DNA of 64,000 bases, from NCBI RefSeq assembly GCF_016306625.1, contig NZ_JACOII010000037.1:62001-126000 (forward strand), written 5' to 3'. Below the pieces are notes generated by a model that did not search any database, was not told the origin of the DNA, and was given only the letters and a program-made list of their open reading frames with translations. The translations under genes were made by a program, and so were the position numbers. Positions 9,648 through 19,171 of this stretch are shown piece after piece. Positions within the stretch are counted from its first letter, which is position 1, and each line of letters begins with the position of its first letter. The stretch is from Xenorhabdus lircayensis. GTDB taxonomy: Bacteria > Pseudomonadota > Gammaproteobacteria > Enterobacterales > Enterobacteriaceae.

Positions 9648-10579
9648 TGGTTGTCAAGGTTTATGCGCCTGCCTCTATCGGGAACGTTGGCGTCGGATTT
9701 GATGTGCTTGGTGCAGCGGTTTCTCCCGTTGATGGCTCGTTGCTTGGAGATTGTGTCTCCGTCAGTGAAGCTGAAAGTTTCAGCCTGAATAATAAAGGGC
9801 GATTTGTCGGCAAATTACCTGCTGATCCCAAACATAATATTGTCTACCAATGCTGGCAGCTTTTTTGTCAACATCTGGGAAAAGAACTGCCCGTTGCCAT
9901 AACATTAGAAAAAAATATGCCGATTGGCTCGGGATTAGGTTCCAGCGCCTGTTCAGTGGTCGCTGGTTTGGTCGCATTGAATGAATACGCAGGCCGTCCA
10001 TTTAACCGCAACCAATTGCTGGACATGATGGGAGAATTAGAAGGACGCCTTTCCGGTGGTGTTCACTATGATAACGTCGCTCCCTGCTATTTGGGGGGAT
10101 TGCAGTTACTCTTGTCTCAGGAAGCGCCTCTTTGCCAGTCAATCCCTGCGTTTGATGATTGGTTGTGGGTAATGGCTTACCCCGGCATCAAAGTATCGAC
10201 ATCAGAAGCCCGTGCGATTCTGCCAAAACACTATGCCCGTCAGGACATCATTGAGCACGGACGTCATTTTGCTGGTTTCATTCACGCCTGCCATACCCGG
10301 CAATCAGAACTGGCTGCAAAATTGATGAAAGATGTTGTTGCGGAGCCTTATCGCACTCAACTCTTACCCGGATTTGCCAACGCCCGTGATGCGGTCAAGA
10401 AATTGGGCGCGCTGGCGTGCAGTATTTCCGGTTCAGGCCCAACACTCTTTGCGATTTGTAATGAAATGGCAGTTGCAGAAGAAGTTGCGCAATGGCTGCA
10501 ACAATATTACGTACAGAATGATGAAGGCTTTGTACACATTTGCCGTCTGGATCTCGCAGGCGCACGACAGGTAGAGTAA
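9647..10579 (+). CDS. thrB: Homoserine kinase
   Basis: ATP-dependent phosphorylation of homoserine, the fourth step to threonine. GHMP-kinase fold with the phosphate-binding motif [12 protein letters not shown] and a C-terminal [12 protein letters not shown] motif. The start is taken at ATG 9647, overlapping the thrA stop by one base; the protein then begins [19 protein letters not shown] like E. coli ThrB (310 residues). Ends 2 bp before thrC. Confidence 0.95.
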   Translation: MVVKVYAPASIGNVGVGFDVLGAAVSPVDGSLLGDCVSVSEAESFSLNNKGRFVGKLPADPKHNIVYQCWQLFCQHLGKELPVAITLEKNMPIGSGLGSSACSVVAGLVALNEYAGRPFNRNQLLDMMGELEGRLSGGVHYDNVAPCYLGGLQLLLSQEAPLCQSIPAFDDWLWVMAYPGIKVSTSEARAILPKHYARQDIIEHGRHFAGFIHACHTRQSELAAKLMKDVVAEPYRTQLLPGFANARDAVKKLGALACSISGSGPTLFAICNEMAVAEEVAQWLQQYYVQNDEGFVHICRLDLAGARQVE

Positions 10580-10581
10580 CC

Positions 10582-11874
10582 ATGAAACTATATAACTTAA
10601 AAGACAACAGTGAGCAGGTCAGTTTTTCACAGGCGGTAAAACAGGGATTAGGCAAACAACAGGGGCTCTTCTTTCCGCAGGATTTACCGGAATTCAGTCG
10701 TGATGAGATTGACGAATTATTGAAATTGGATTTTGTTTGCCGCAGCCAGCGCATTCTCTCTGCCTTCATTGGCGATGAAATTCCCGCAGAGCCATTAGCC
10801 GCCCGCGTGAAAAATGCCTTTGCCTTCCCTGCCCCCATCGCCACTGTCGAAGATGACATCGCTTCACTGGAACTTTACCACGGCCCGACACTGGCCTTTA
10901 AAGACTTCGGCGGTCGTTTTATGGCGCAAATCCTGGCGCAGGTCGCCGGAGAAAACCCCGTCACTATTTTAACCGCGACCTCCGGTGATACCGGTGCCGC
11001 CGTTGCCCATGCTTTCTATGGTTTACATAATGTACAGGTTGTGATCCTTTATCCCGAAGGCAAGATCAGTCCATTGCAGGAAAAACTCTTTTGCACGCTG
11101 GGCAGTAATATCCATACCATCGCTATCAAGGGCGATTTCGATGCTTGTCAGGCACTGGTCAAACAGGCTTTTGATGACGAAGCGTTGAAGCAGGCTTTGC
11201 ATCTCAATTCAGCCAACTCCATTAATATCAGCCGCCTGCTGGCACAAATCTGTTATTACTTTGAAGCGGTTGCGCAGATCCCGACAGAAAAACGTGAACA
11301 GTTGGTGATTTCCGTCCCAAGTGGCAATTTCGGCAATTTAACCGCGGGGCTACTGGCAAAATCACTGGGGTTGCCGGTAAAACGTTTTATCGCGGCAACC
11401 AATGTCAATGACACCGTTCCGCGCTATTTAGCCGAAGGTCAGTGGCTGCCACAGCAAACCATTCCAACGCTGTCCAATGCCATGGATGTCAGCCAGCCCA
11501 ATAACTGGCCGCGCATCGAAGAGCTGTTCAAACGCAAAGGCTGGGCGCTGAGTGAACTGGCAAATGGCGTGGTGAATGACGCAACCACCCAAGACACCCT
11601 GCGCGAACTGGCGGCAAAAGGCTATATTGCCGAACCCCATGCTGCCGTCGCTTATCGCGTCTTGCGTGATCAATTACAGGCAGGGGAATATGGCTTATTC
11701 TTGGGTACAGCGCATCCCGCCAAATTCAAGGAAAGTGTCGAAGCCACCCTCGGCCAGCCATTACCTTTGCCACCCGCGTTGGCTGAACGCGCAGATCTGG
11801 ATTTGCTATCTCACTTTATGCCGGCTGATTTCGCAGCCTTGCGTGAATTTCTGATGGAACGCGCGCCGAAATAA
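10582..11874 (+). CDS. thrC: Threonine synthase
   Basis: PLP enzyme converting O-phosphohomoserine to threonine. It begins MKLYNLKD with a 430-residue product of family length. The PLP lysine is in LAFKDFGGRF, the phosphate-binding loop is TSGDTGAAVAHAF, and SVPSGNFGNLTAG is conserved. It is the last gene of thrLABC. In E. coli yaaX and yaaA follow; here a 16-kb secondary metabolite cluster separates thrC from yaaA. Confidence 0.96.
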   Translation: MKLYNLKDNSEQVSFSQAVKQGLGKQQGLFFPQDLPEFSRDEIDELLKLDFVCRSQRILSAFIGDEIPAEPLAARVKNAFAFPAPIATVEDDIASLELYHGPTLAFKDFGGRFMAQILAQVAGENPVTILTATSGDTGAAVAHAFYGLHNVQVVILYPEGKISPLQEKLFCTLGSNIHTIAIKGDFDACQALVKQAFDDEALKQALHLNSANSINISRLLAQICYYFEAVAQIPTEKREQLVISVPSGNFGNLTAGLLAKSLGLPVKRFIAATNVNDTVPRYLAEGQWLPQQTIPTLSNAMDVSQPNNWPRIEELFKRKGWALSELANGVVNDATTQDTLRELAAKGYIAEPHAAVAYRVLRDQLQAGEYGLFLGTAHPAKFKESVEATLGQPLPLPPALAERADLDLLSHFMPADFAALREFLMERAPK

Positions 11875-11875
11875 T

Positions 11876-11922
11876 CCGGCATTGATCACTCCACTGATTG
11901 AAGGTGGGGTGATCCCATGCTG
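11876..11922 (+). terminator. Long imperfect hairpin after thrC
   Basis: An inverted repeat of about 19 bp per arm (CCGGCAT..GATCAC.CCAC against GTGG.GTGATC..ATGCTGG) begins one base after the thrC stop and is followed by a T-rich stretch. It probably ends the thr operon and insulates the next locus. Confidence 0.6.
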
Positions 11923-11990
11923 GGCTTTATTGATTTTAGCGACAACTAACTTGAAAAATAGCGGTAATTACAGAGCCATAAAGAAAACAA

Positions 11991-12022
11991 GAAAAATGAT
12001 TTCAAAATAGAAATCATTTTTC
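11991..12022. promoter_or_regulatory. Perfect palindrome before mfsX, candidate MarR operator
   Basis: A 13-bp perfect inverted repeat (GAAAAATGATTTC / GAAATCATTTTTC, 6-bp spacer) lies 32 bp before the exporter gene. Its core TGATTT-N8-AAATCA (11997-12016) recurs with the same spacing in the aroX/npsA divergent region. Two sites at the two promoter regions of one cluster that carries its own MarR gene suggest the operator of that regulator. Confidence 0.6.
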
Positions 12023-12054
12023 TGCGGTGTTATAGTCTTCATATTGTTCATATT

Positions 12055-13308
12055 ATGAGACGAATGACCGTGAAAAAATCAGAAAATATACTAACTGATA
12101 GTGACTTAAATCAAAGTGTTTCACCTGACCAAAAAGGTGAACTGGGATTCAAACTTGTGCTGGTTCTGGGAATGTTGAGTGCCATCGGAGCACTTTCAAC
12201 TGACATGTACCTTCCTTTGTTTCCCAGCATGTCACACGCACTAATCACGACTCAGGCTGGTGTTCAATTAAGTCTAACCTCATTTATGGCTGGTCTTGCG
12301 ATTGGACAATTAATAATTGGTCCTTGGTCGGATGTTATTGGCAGGAGAAACCTTTTATTAGGTGGCATGGTTTTGTTGACTATAGCATCAATTGCTTGTT
12401 CATTCTCTTCAAATATTGAAATGCTGATCATTAGCCGCTTTTTTCAAGGTGCTGGTGGTGCATCAGGTATTGTTCTGACGCGAGCCATTGTTTCCGATCT
12501 CAGTTTTGGAAATAAATCCGCTTACTATTTCAATCTGATGCTGGCGATACAAGGTGCAGCACCGATAGTTGCTCCATTGATGGGAGGAATGGCTGCTCAT
12601 TTTCCGTGGCAGGTCATATTTGTCTTTATGGCGGTTATTTCACTGATACTTACCATCTTAACGTTTATTTATGTACCGGAAAGTTTGCCGGGTAAATCAG
12701 CGCCTGATGGGAGTAAGGGGAGTGTGGTTAAGCAGTTTTTAAATCTGTTCAAAAACCGAGTTTATATGGGATATACGTTAGTATTTTCTTCCACTTTTGG
12801 GGCACTGTTTGCTTACATCTCAGCATCACCTTTTATATACCAATCCATGTTTAAATTTACCCCCGGATTTTTTTCTATCTTGTTTGCAATTAATGCCGGA
12901 ATTATGCTGCTTAGCAGCATACTAAGTGCCAAGTGGGTTGAACGAATCGGTGCCAAAAAACTCGTCATAATCGGGGTTATAACAACCTTCGTCTTAGTTT
13001 GTCTGCTACTGGTTGTAAATTATCTCAGCATCTATAGGTTTGAGTTAACAACAGCAATTTTCATGCTGCTTATGTTTACGATGGCGTTAGTTTTTGGCAA
13101 TGCAGCTAGTTTGGCATTAACAGCAGTTCCCAATATAAGAGGGGCGGGTTCTGCTGTCCTTGGCGCTCTTCAGTTTGGAGCAGCTTCTTTGACAGCATTT
13201 TTAACTGGTCTTGGCGAATCTGTGTCTCTGTTTCCTGTATCTATTGTATTAATCGGATGTGGAATTATCACTCTCTTTTCCCTGATGTTAGTGCGTGTAA
13301 GGAGATAA
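12055..13308 (+). CDS. MFS exporter of the PBD cluster (MfsX-like, Bcr/CflA type)
   Basis: Twelve-segment inner-membrane drug:H+ antiporter of the Bcr/CflA (DHA1) group. The 417-residue protein has a ~35-residue hydrophilic N-terminus, then GALSTDMYLPLFPSM, the loop 2-3 signature GPWSDVIGRRNLLLGG and SRFFQGAGGASGIVLTRAI, all characteristic of this group. It stands first in the cluster, 5 bp before the uvrA-like gene, and corresponds in place and type to mfsX of the Klebsiella oxytoca tilivalline cluster. The likely role is export of the PBD product or its precursor. Start at ATG 12055; 12064 is an alternative. Confidence 0.85.
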   Translation: MRRMTVKKSENILTDSDLNQSVSPDQKGELGFKLVLVLGMLSAIGALSTDMYLPLFPSMSHALITTQAGVQLSLTSFMAGLAIGQLIIGPWSDVIGRRNLLLGGMVLLTIASIACSFSSNIEMLIISRFFQGAGGASGIVLTRAIVSDLSFGNKSAYYFNLMLAIQGAAPIVAPLMGGMAAHFPWQVIFVFMAVISLILTILTFIYVPESLPGKSAPDGSKGSVVKQFLNLFKNRVYMGYTLVFSSTFGALFAYISASPFIYQSMFKFTPGFFSILFAINAGIMLLSSILSAKWVERIGAKKLVIIGVITTFVLVCLLLVVNYLSIYRFELTTAIFMLLMFTMALVFGNAASLALTAVPNIRGAGSAVLGALQFGAASLTAFLTGLGESVSLFPVSIVLIGCGIITLFSLMLVRVRR

Positions 13309-13313
13309 AACAA

Positions 13314-15575
13314 ATGAGAAGTCATGAACAAAATGCGATTGAAATTCGTGGTGCAAGGCAAAATAACCTTAAAGGAATTGATTTACGTATTCCTAAGAAT
13401 GTCATTACTGTGTTCACTGGTGTTTCTGGTTCAGGTAAAAGTTCTCTTGTATTCGGTACAATTGCAGCGGAATCGCAAAGACAACTCAATGATACTTTTC
13501 CTCCTTATATCCGACATCGTTTGCCGTATTATGGTCAGCCAGATGTGGATGAGATAAATAACCTTACCACCGCGATTATTATTAACCAAAAGCGTATCGG
13601 TGAAAATGTGCGCTCAACAGTGGGTACAGCATCAGATATTTACACCTTACTGCGCCTCTTATTTTCCCGCATTGGTAAGCCTTTTGTGGGATTCTCCAAT
13701 ATCTTCTCTTTCAACCACCCATCAGGGATGTGTCCCCATTGTGAAGGGCTGGGCATTGCCAGCACAATAGATGTTAAAAAACTGATGAATGAAGACAAAT
13801 CGCTGAATGATGGTGCAATTGAGTACCCGACATTTGCACCGGGAACCTGGCGGTGGCGTCGGTATGCTCACTCTGGTTTGTTTGATAATAATAAAAAAAT
13901 TTCTGATTACTCGACAGAAGAACGTCAGCTTTTACTTTACGCGGATAATATCGCGCCGGCGAATCCATCTCCCGACTGGCCTAAATCGGCTCGATTTGAA
14001 GGGATCATTCCCAGATTCACACGCAGTTATCTTGTAAAAAACAACAAAGAATACAAAAGCGAAGAATTCAAGGACATTGTTTCAATGAAACAGTGTCCTG
14101 TCTGTCATGGACAGAGGCTTAATAAACAGATCCTGTCATGTCTAATTCAAGGCAAAAGTATCGGAGATTGTGTCGATATGCCGATTGTCGAGCTGAATCA
14201 GTTCATGACAACACTGGCTGATCCTTCAGTGAGCACACTCATTAATGCGTTAAAAGAACGTCTGCTATCAATGAGTTCTGTCGGTTTGGGGTATCTAAAT
14301 CTTAATCGTCCAACCACAACATTATCAGGGGGAGAGGCACAACGGTTAAAAATGGTGCGACACTTAGGCAGTAGCCTCACCGGGATGACTTATATCATTG
14401 ATGAACCCAGCACGGGGTTACATCCGGCCGATATCGCTAAACTTAATACGCTGATCCAACAATTACGTGACAAAGGTAACACTATCTTGATGGTCGAACA
14501 TGACCCGGATGTCATTAAAATCGCAGATCATGTCATTGATTTAGGCCCTGAGGCAGGTGATAACGGTGGAACAATCACTTACCAAGGCGATTTGAATGGA
14601 TTACGTACATCAGGGACATTAACAGGCGAATACTTGGCTCATAAAACCCGCCTTAACCGAGACGCCAAAAAGCCGATTGGCTATCTCCCTGTCAAGAACG
14701 CAACGCTGCATAATCTTAAAGAAATATCTATCGATATCCCGTTGGGTATAATGCTCGCTGTCAGTGGTGTGGCGGGTTCCGGAAAAAGCTCCATGATGAT
14801 GGGAGAAGTTGTTCCTTTATGTGCCAATGCTATTGTTATCGACCAGAAACCCATTCATACCTCGAAACGCTCCCATATTGCATCATGGAGCGGGGTTTTT
14901 GATCACATCCGGGAGCGCTTTGCATTGGCTAACCACGTGGATAAATCATGGTTTTCTCCAAATGCCAAGGGAAGATGTCCGGAGTGTAAAGGGTTAGGTG
15001 TGATTGAAACCGATTTGGCCTTTATGGATTCAATATCCTTGCCTTGCGAAGCCTGTCAGGGGCAAAAATTCAATAAGAAGGCCTTAAATTATAAATACAA
15101 AGGAAAAACGATTGTTGATCTCATGAATCTGAGTATTATCCAGGCCTCAAATTTTTTTGCGGGAGACAGTCAAATTCACCCAACGTTAGTGAGCATTCAA
15201 GATGTTGGTTTGGGTTATATGCGCCTTGGAGAGTCGCTTACACATTTATCCGGTGGGGAATGCCAAAGACTGAAACTTGCCTCTTACCTTAACAATAAAG
15301 GTAATGTGTATATCTTTGATGAACCGACAACCGGACTTCATCCTTCCGATGTGACAGTACTTATTACGTTATTTCATCGCCTTGTCGAGCAGGGAAATTC
15401 TGTCATGATTATTGAACACAATATGGAGGTTATTGCAGAGGCAGATTGGGTCATTGATTTAGGTGAAGGCGCGGGAACGGCGGGTGGTCAGATAATGTTT
15501 AGCGGTACACCACAGGCGATGTTTGAAAAGGGTAACTCTTTAACCGCTGATTATTTACGTCAGCACTGCCGCTAA
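13314..15575 (+). CDS. UvrA-like ABC ATPase, probable self-resistance protein (UvrX-like)
   Basis: A 753-residue class of UvrA paralogue (DrrC/UvrA2-like), about 190 residues shorter than UvrA. Two ABC modules are visible: Walker A GVSGSGKSSLVF and GVAGSGKSSMMM; signatures LSGGEAQRLKMV and LSGGECQRLKLA; Walker B IIDEPSTGLHP and IFDEPTTGLHP; and zinc-binding CPHCEGLG, CPVCHGQRL and CPECKGLG/CEACQGQ sites. The shorter length fits loss of the UvrB-binding region. Because pyrrolobenzodiazepines alkylate guanine N2, a dedicated UvrA-like protein in the cluster most likely recognises or removes drug-DNA adducts in the producer. RBS GGAGA at 13301; coupled to the exporter gene. Confidence 0.88.
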   Translation: MRSHEQNAIEIRGARQNNLKGIDLRIPKNVITVFTGVSGSGKSSLVFGTIAAESQRQLNDTFPPYIRHRLPYYGQPDVDEINNLTTAIIINQKRIGENVRSTVGTASDIYTLLRLLFSRIGKPFVGFSNIFSFNHPSGMCPHCEGLGIASTIDVKKLMNEDKSLNDGAIEYPTFAPGTWRWRRYAHSGLFDNNKKISDYSTEERQLLLYADNIAPANPSPDWPKSARFEGIIPRFTRSYLVKNNKEYKSEEFKDIVSMKQCPVCHGQRLNKQILSCLIQGKSIGDCVDMPIVELNQFMTTLADPSVSTLINALKERLLSMSSVGLGYLNLNRPTTTLSGGEAQRLKMVRHLGSSLTGMTYIIDEPSTGLHPADIAKLNTLIQQLRDKGNTILMVEHDPDVIKIADHVIDLGPEAGDNGGTITYQGDLNGLRTSGTLTGEYLAHKTRLNRDAKKPIGYLPVKNATLHNLKEISIDIPLGIMLAVSGVAGSGKSSMMMGEVVPLCANAIVIDQKPIHTSKRSHIASWSGVFDHIRERFALANHVDKSWFSPNAKGRCPECKGLGVIETDLAFMDSISLPCEACQGQKFNKKALNYKYKGKTIVDLMNLSIIQASNFFAGDSQIHPTLVSIQDVGLGYMRLGESLTHLSGGECQRLKLASYLNNKGNVYIFDEPTTGLHPSDVTVLITLFHRLVEQGNSVMIIEHNMEVIAEADWVIDLGEGAGTAGGQIMFSGTPQAMFEKGNSLTADYLRQHCR

Positions 15576-15600
15576 ATAATAAAATGCCCATTAGTTAAGC

Positions 15601-15644
15601 GGGACAACCAAGGGTATTATTCAGCATATTACATAGGTTGTCCC
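15601..15644. terminator. Inverted repeat between convergent uvrX and adsX
   Basis: GGGACAACC and GGTTGTCCC, 9-bp perfect arms with a 26-nt AT-rich loop, lie between the 3' ends of two converging transcription units. A bidirectional terminator is likely, though T-runs are weak. Confidence 0.5.
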
Positions 15645-15668
15645 AACGAGATTCTACGACATATTATT

Positions 15669-17678
15669 TTATAATTCTTTACCTGTGTAACCTATAGCAT
15701 TATCAATCATCCAGTTATAAATAGGAAATGCATCGGTAGTTAAAAAAGATTCGTTATGGAATTGTATTGACGCCACATTATTAGATTTCAATGCAATAAT
15801 TTCACTCTTATCTAATCGTTCAAGATAAACCAATCGATTGTATTTTGGCGTAAACCAATGTGGTAATTTGTGCATCGCTGCAAAACTATTATAAAATCCG
15901 GCATTACAGGTTATATGCTCAATGGCTATTTTATACTGCGTTCCTTGACGTGTTTTTGGCAGCCGTTTGATGGGCAAACCAAATTCAGCACAAATGAGTT
16001 GATGCCCAAGACAGGTTCCAATTAGTGGTAAATTCTGTTTCAAACGATTTGTAATCAGTGCGCGTCCCACTGCCATCTTGTCATGATTGACAGCGTTCGG
16101 GTCTCCTGGCCCTGGACCAATAAACAGAATATCTGTTTTACCTGAATTCATTAATTGCGGCAAACACGCACCAGACTCAAGCCATGAAACAATCGTCACA
16201 TCATGCCCGATATAACGTAGCTGATGGGCAATCATCTCCGTAAATGAGTCCTCCATATCAATGAGCGTAATAGAGGGGAGAAAATTGGACGCCAATGCTA
16301 TTTTTTTAGACTTTCCTAACCAGAAAGAAGAAACTTTATGATTACGCTGCCGTAATATTGCAGTGATATTACTCAACACATGTTCAGATAGTTGGGTATT
16401 ATTGGTTGAATTAATGTCTTTTTTCTCATCAAAAAAAGAACTCATTAAACCACTTAATTTTGCTTTGGTTTCTTCAGCTTCATTTTCCGGGACCGAATCA
16501 CGAACAATTGTTGCCCCTGATGTCAGTCGGAAATGCCCATTTTTTGTAATATCAGCTGTTCGGATTAAGATAGCGGAATCCAGATAACGTTGGTTATTCT
16601 TAACGCCAATCATGCCAATAACACCACTGTAATACCCACGACCACGATTTTCCCTGCGCTTAATGACCTGAGACGCATTTTCCACCGGGCTTCCAGTCAC
16701 GGTTGGTGCAAACAAGGACTCTTTCAGGATAGTTTGAATTGTCTGTGATGTTGACCCATGGATAAAATATTCCGTATGTGCAACCCGAGACATCATCTTT
16801 AACTGAGGGCCCACTACCGTAATATCACTGTCACATATACGGCTCATCATTTTCAATTCCTCATCAACCACCATGAAGAGTTCATTCTGTTCCTTTTTAT
16901 TGTTAATGAAGTGGTATAAAGCCTGTTCTATCTCTTTTTCTGGATATTTTAACGTGCCACTTATTGGGTTCATGGCAACATCTTTACCATCCACTTGGAT
17001 ATGTTGCTCCGGGCTGCTGCCGATAAAATAGCGGTCACCAGTATAAACAATCCATGTCCAATAAGAGCCACATTCGTTTATCAGTAATCGATTAAATAGT
17101 GAGAGCGCATCCTCCAATGAAAAGTTTTCAATATCACCTTCGATACTTCTGGACATAACGAAATTACTGCCTTCTCCAGCACTAATCTCATCGTTGATCA
17201 CATGTTCTACCATCTGACTGTAAGTCTTGTCTGTGATATCAAAGCATATATTAGCCGCTTTTATTAGCTTGCTATTCTCAATAAATCCCCATTTACTTAT
17301 TTGATAACGAACTTGTGTTTCGATGCTCATGATAATGACTGGTTCATTGTCGTTATGGCATGCAAACCCTTTTTCGGCAATTTGATTAAATGGAATGATA
17401 ATTAATTGAGAAGCACTCAGCTCTTCAGGAGATGTCACACCCATTGTATCGAAACTGTCTGATGTCAATGGAGGAGTTGGTTCCAACGAAATTAGCTCTA
17501 GTGCCGAGAGTGAATGGCTGTACTTTATTTTCCCCTCAAGTAATAAAAAAGAGTCTTTGGTATCAGATAATGGGCGATAAATACATGCAAAAGGTTTATT
17601 CGCCTTCACTAAACGGCTAAAGAGATTTTTTGCATCATCTGATTGCAGCTCTCCCTGTGGTAATTCTTTCTGCAACAT
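15669..17678 (-). CDS. ADIC synthase (AdsX/PhzE-like anthranilate synthase fusion)
   Basis: A 669-residue fusion of chorismate-using synthase (residues about 1-420) and class-I glutamine amidotransferase (about 455-660), the architecture of PhzE. It should convert chorismate plus glutamine to 2-amino-2-deoxyisochorismate. Chorismate-enzyme motifs include NPISGTLKYPE and TVTGSPVENASQVI with NRGRGYYSGVIGM; the amidotransferase has LFIGPGPGDP and the nucleophile Cys556 in GTCLGHQL. Upstream of icmX on the same strand (50-bp gap). It is the adsX counterpart of the tilivalline cluster and starts the dedicated 3-hydroxyanthranilate route. Confidence 0.88.
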   Translation of the reverse strand: MLQKELPQGELQSDDAKNLFSRLVKANKPFACIYRPLSDTKDSFLLLEGKIKYSHSLSALELISLEPTPPLTSDSFDTMGVTSPEELSASQLIIIPFNQIAEKGFACHNDNEPVIIMSIETQVRYQISKWGFIENSKLIKAANICFDITDKTYSQMVEHVINDEISAGEGSNFVMSRSIEGDIENFSLEDALSLFNRLLINECGSYWTWIVYTGDRYFIGSSPEQHIQVDGKDVAMNPISGTLKYPEKEIEQALYHFINNKKEQNELFMVVDEELKMMSRICDSDITVVGPQLKMMSRVAHTEYFIHGSTSQTIQTILKESLFAPTVTGSPVENASQVIKRRENRGRGYYSGVIGMIGVKNNQRYLDSAILIRTADITKNGHFRLTSGATIVRDSVPENEAEETKAKLSGLMSSFFDEKKDINSTNNTQLSEHVLSNITAILRQRNHKVSSFWLGKSKKIALASNFLPSITLIDMEDSFTEMIAHQLRYIGHDVTIVSWLESGACLPQLMNSGKTDILFIGPGPGDPNAVNHDKMAVGRALITNRLKQNLPLIGTCLGHQLICAEFGLPIKRLPKTRQGTQYKIAIEHITCNAGFYNSFAAMHKLPHWFTPKYNRLVYLERLDKSEIIALKSNNVASIQFHNESFLTTDAFPIYNWMIDNAIGYTGKEL

Positions 17679-17728
17679 GATTTCCCCTTATAATCTGTCA
17701 TATCAGTTTTTTTAGCTTTCCCGACGTA

Positions 17729-18361
17729 TCATTTTCTTAGATTTGCAATGACTTGTTCCGTCGATGCCACTACAGCGCATATTTCTGCCGCCATTTTCAA
17801 TGCCATGTGGTGTTTTTCCTCTGAAAAGTCTGCCATAGCATCTGATACAAAGAAGGTTTCAATATCATGTGAATAAGCATCAATAGCGGTGGACAAACAT
17901 CCTATATGGGCATACACGCCACAAATGATCAGTTGACTACAGTTCAAATCTCTTAAATGGTTTAGCAGATTAGATTTAAAGAACGCACTATAACGCCACT
18001 TAGTCAGCACGATTTCATCTTTAATGGGGGTCAGGAGCGGAATAACTTCCCGATGCTCATCTATTGATTTCATGCCTTCACCCCATATATCTTTTAATAA
18101 TCCGCGTTGTTCTGGGGTCATACTGCCGGGTTGAGCGGTATAAAACACGGGAATATTAAAATTTCTGGCAATACTCAATAGCATATAGATGTTGCTGATT
18201 GCACCATTTATCGGGCTTGTTTCAGTTTCAAAAAAATCCACAAAGTATTTTTGCATATCATGGATCAACAAAGCTGCGCGATGCCGATCTGGGAGCCAAT
18301 TTGCTGTCGATTTGGGTAAATCAGCATATCTAGGCAATGGGTACGATAATATCTTTTTCAT
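17729..18361 (-). CDS. Isochorismatase (IcmX/PhzD-like)
   Basis: Hydrolase expected to cleave pyruvate from 2-amino-2-deoxyisochorismate, giving trans-2,3-dihydro-3-hydroxyanthranilate. The 210-residue product has the PhzD/isochorismatase pattern: Asp35 in LLIHDMQKYFVDFF, Lys121 in LTKWRYSAFFKS, and the GVYAHIGC segment around residues 148-155. Asp and Lys match the known PhzD catalytic residues. It lies between adsX and dhbX and 24 bp from the latter. Confidence 0.88.
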   Translation of the reverse strand: MKKILSYPLPRYADLPKSTANWLPDRHRAALLIHDMQKYFVDFFETETSPINGAISNIYMLLSIARNFNIPVFYTAQPGSMTPEQRGLLKDIWGEGMKSIDEHREVIPLLTPIKDEIVLTKWRYSAFFKSNLLNHLRDLNCSQLIICGVYAHIGCLSTAIDAYSHDIETFFVSDAMADFSEEKHHMALKMAAEICAVVASTEQVIANLRK

Positions 18362-18385
18362 GTTGTATCTCTTGCTTGCTATGTA

Positions 18386-19171
18386 CTAACAGCTACCTAA
18401 TGCGGCTCCACCATCCACCAACAAAGTCGACAACGTAGTTTGGCTGGATTCTTCACTTAGATAGAAACAAACAGCTGCGGCAATTTCGGCTGATGTGGCA
18501 ATCTTACGTAATGGGATACCAATACGGAATTGCTCTGGATTACCGTCCAATGTGAGGCTTTTATCGTTTTCATTTTTCCACATACTGCGTAGCATTGGTG
18601 TATCTGTTGAGCCAGGAGCGACGACATTGCACCGGATTCCAAATGGCGCCACCTCCAACCCAAGTGCATATGTAAAAGCTTGAGCAGCCGCTTTTGAGGC
18701 ACAATATGCTGCCATCATTGCCCGGGGTACTCGTGCAGCATTTGAAGCAACAGTCACGATGCTGCCTTTTTTTTGCTCCGTCATATAACTGGCTGCGGCT
18801 TTGCTGACGTTGAATACCCCCGTCGCATTCACAGCAAAGATACGGTTCCATGCATCAATATCTGTGTTTTCAACAGAATCATGGTGTAATACACCAGCAC
18901 CATTCACCAAATAGCCGATGGGTCCAAGTTGATTTCTGATTGCAAGAAATGCGCTAACAACTTGTTGGGGTTCGGCAACGTTCACTGGAAAACTGGTAAT
19001 AGATTGAGAATATTCATGGCTAAGTCTGGTCACCAGAGATTGCAACGCGTCTGCCTGTTTATCAATAAGTGCTAAGGTTATTCCTTCCATCGCCAATTGT
19101 CTGGCGATGGCTTCTCCGATGCCACCACATGCACCGGTAATCACTGCAACATATTTTTTGTCAAATGTCAT
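18386..19171 (-). CDS. 2,3-dihydro-3-hydroxyanthranilate dehydrogenase (DhbX-like SDR)
   Basis: Short-chain dehydrogenase of the EntA/DhbA group. The 261-residue protein has the NAD-binding TGACGGIGEAIA motif near residue 13, the NGAG motif, and the catalytic YCASK. In this cluster it should oxidise dihydro-3-hydroxyanthranilate to 3-hydroxyanthranilic acid, the aromatic building block of tilimycin-type PBDs. Its start overlaps the aroX stop by 4 bp (ATGA), so the two genes are translationally coupled. Confidence 0.86.
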   Translation of the reverse strand: MTFDKKYVAVITGACGGIGEAIARQLAMEGITLALIDKQADALQSLVTRLSHEYSQSITSFPVNVAEPQQVVSAFLAIRNQLGPIGYLVNGAGVLHHDSVENTDIDAWNRIFAVNATGVFNVSKAAASYMTEQKKGSIVTVASNAARVPRAMMAAYCASKAAAQAFTYALGLEVAPFGIRCNVVAPGSTDTPMLRSMWKNENDKSLTLDGNPEQFRIGIPLRKIATSAEIAAAVCFYLSEESSQTTLSTLLVDGGAALGSC

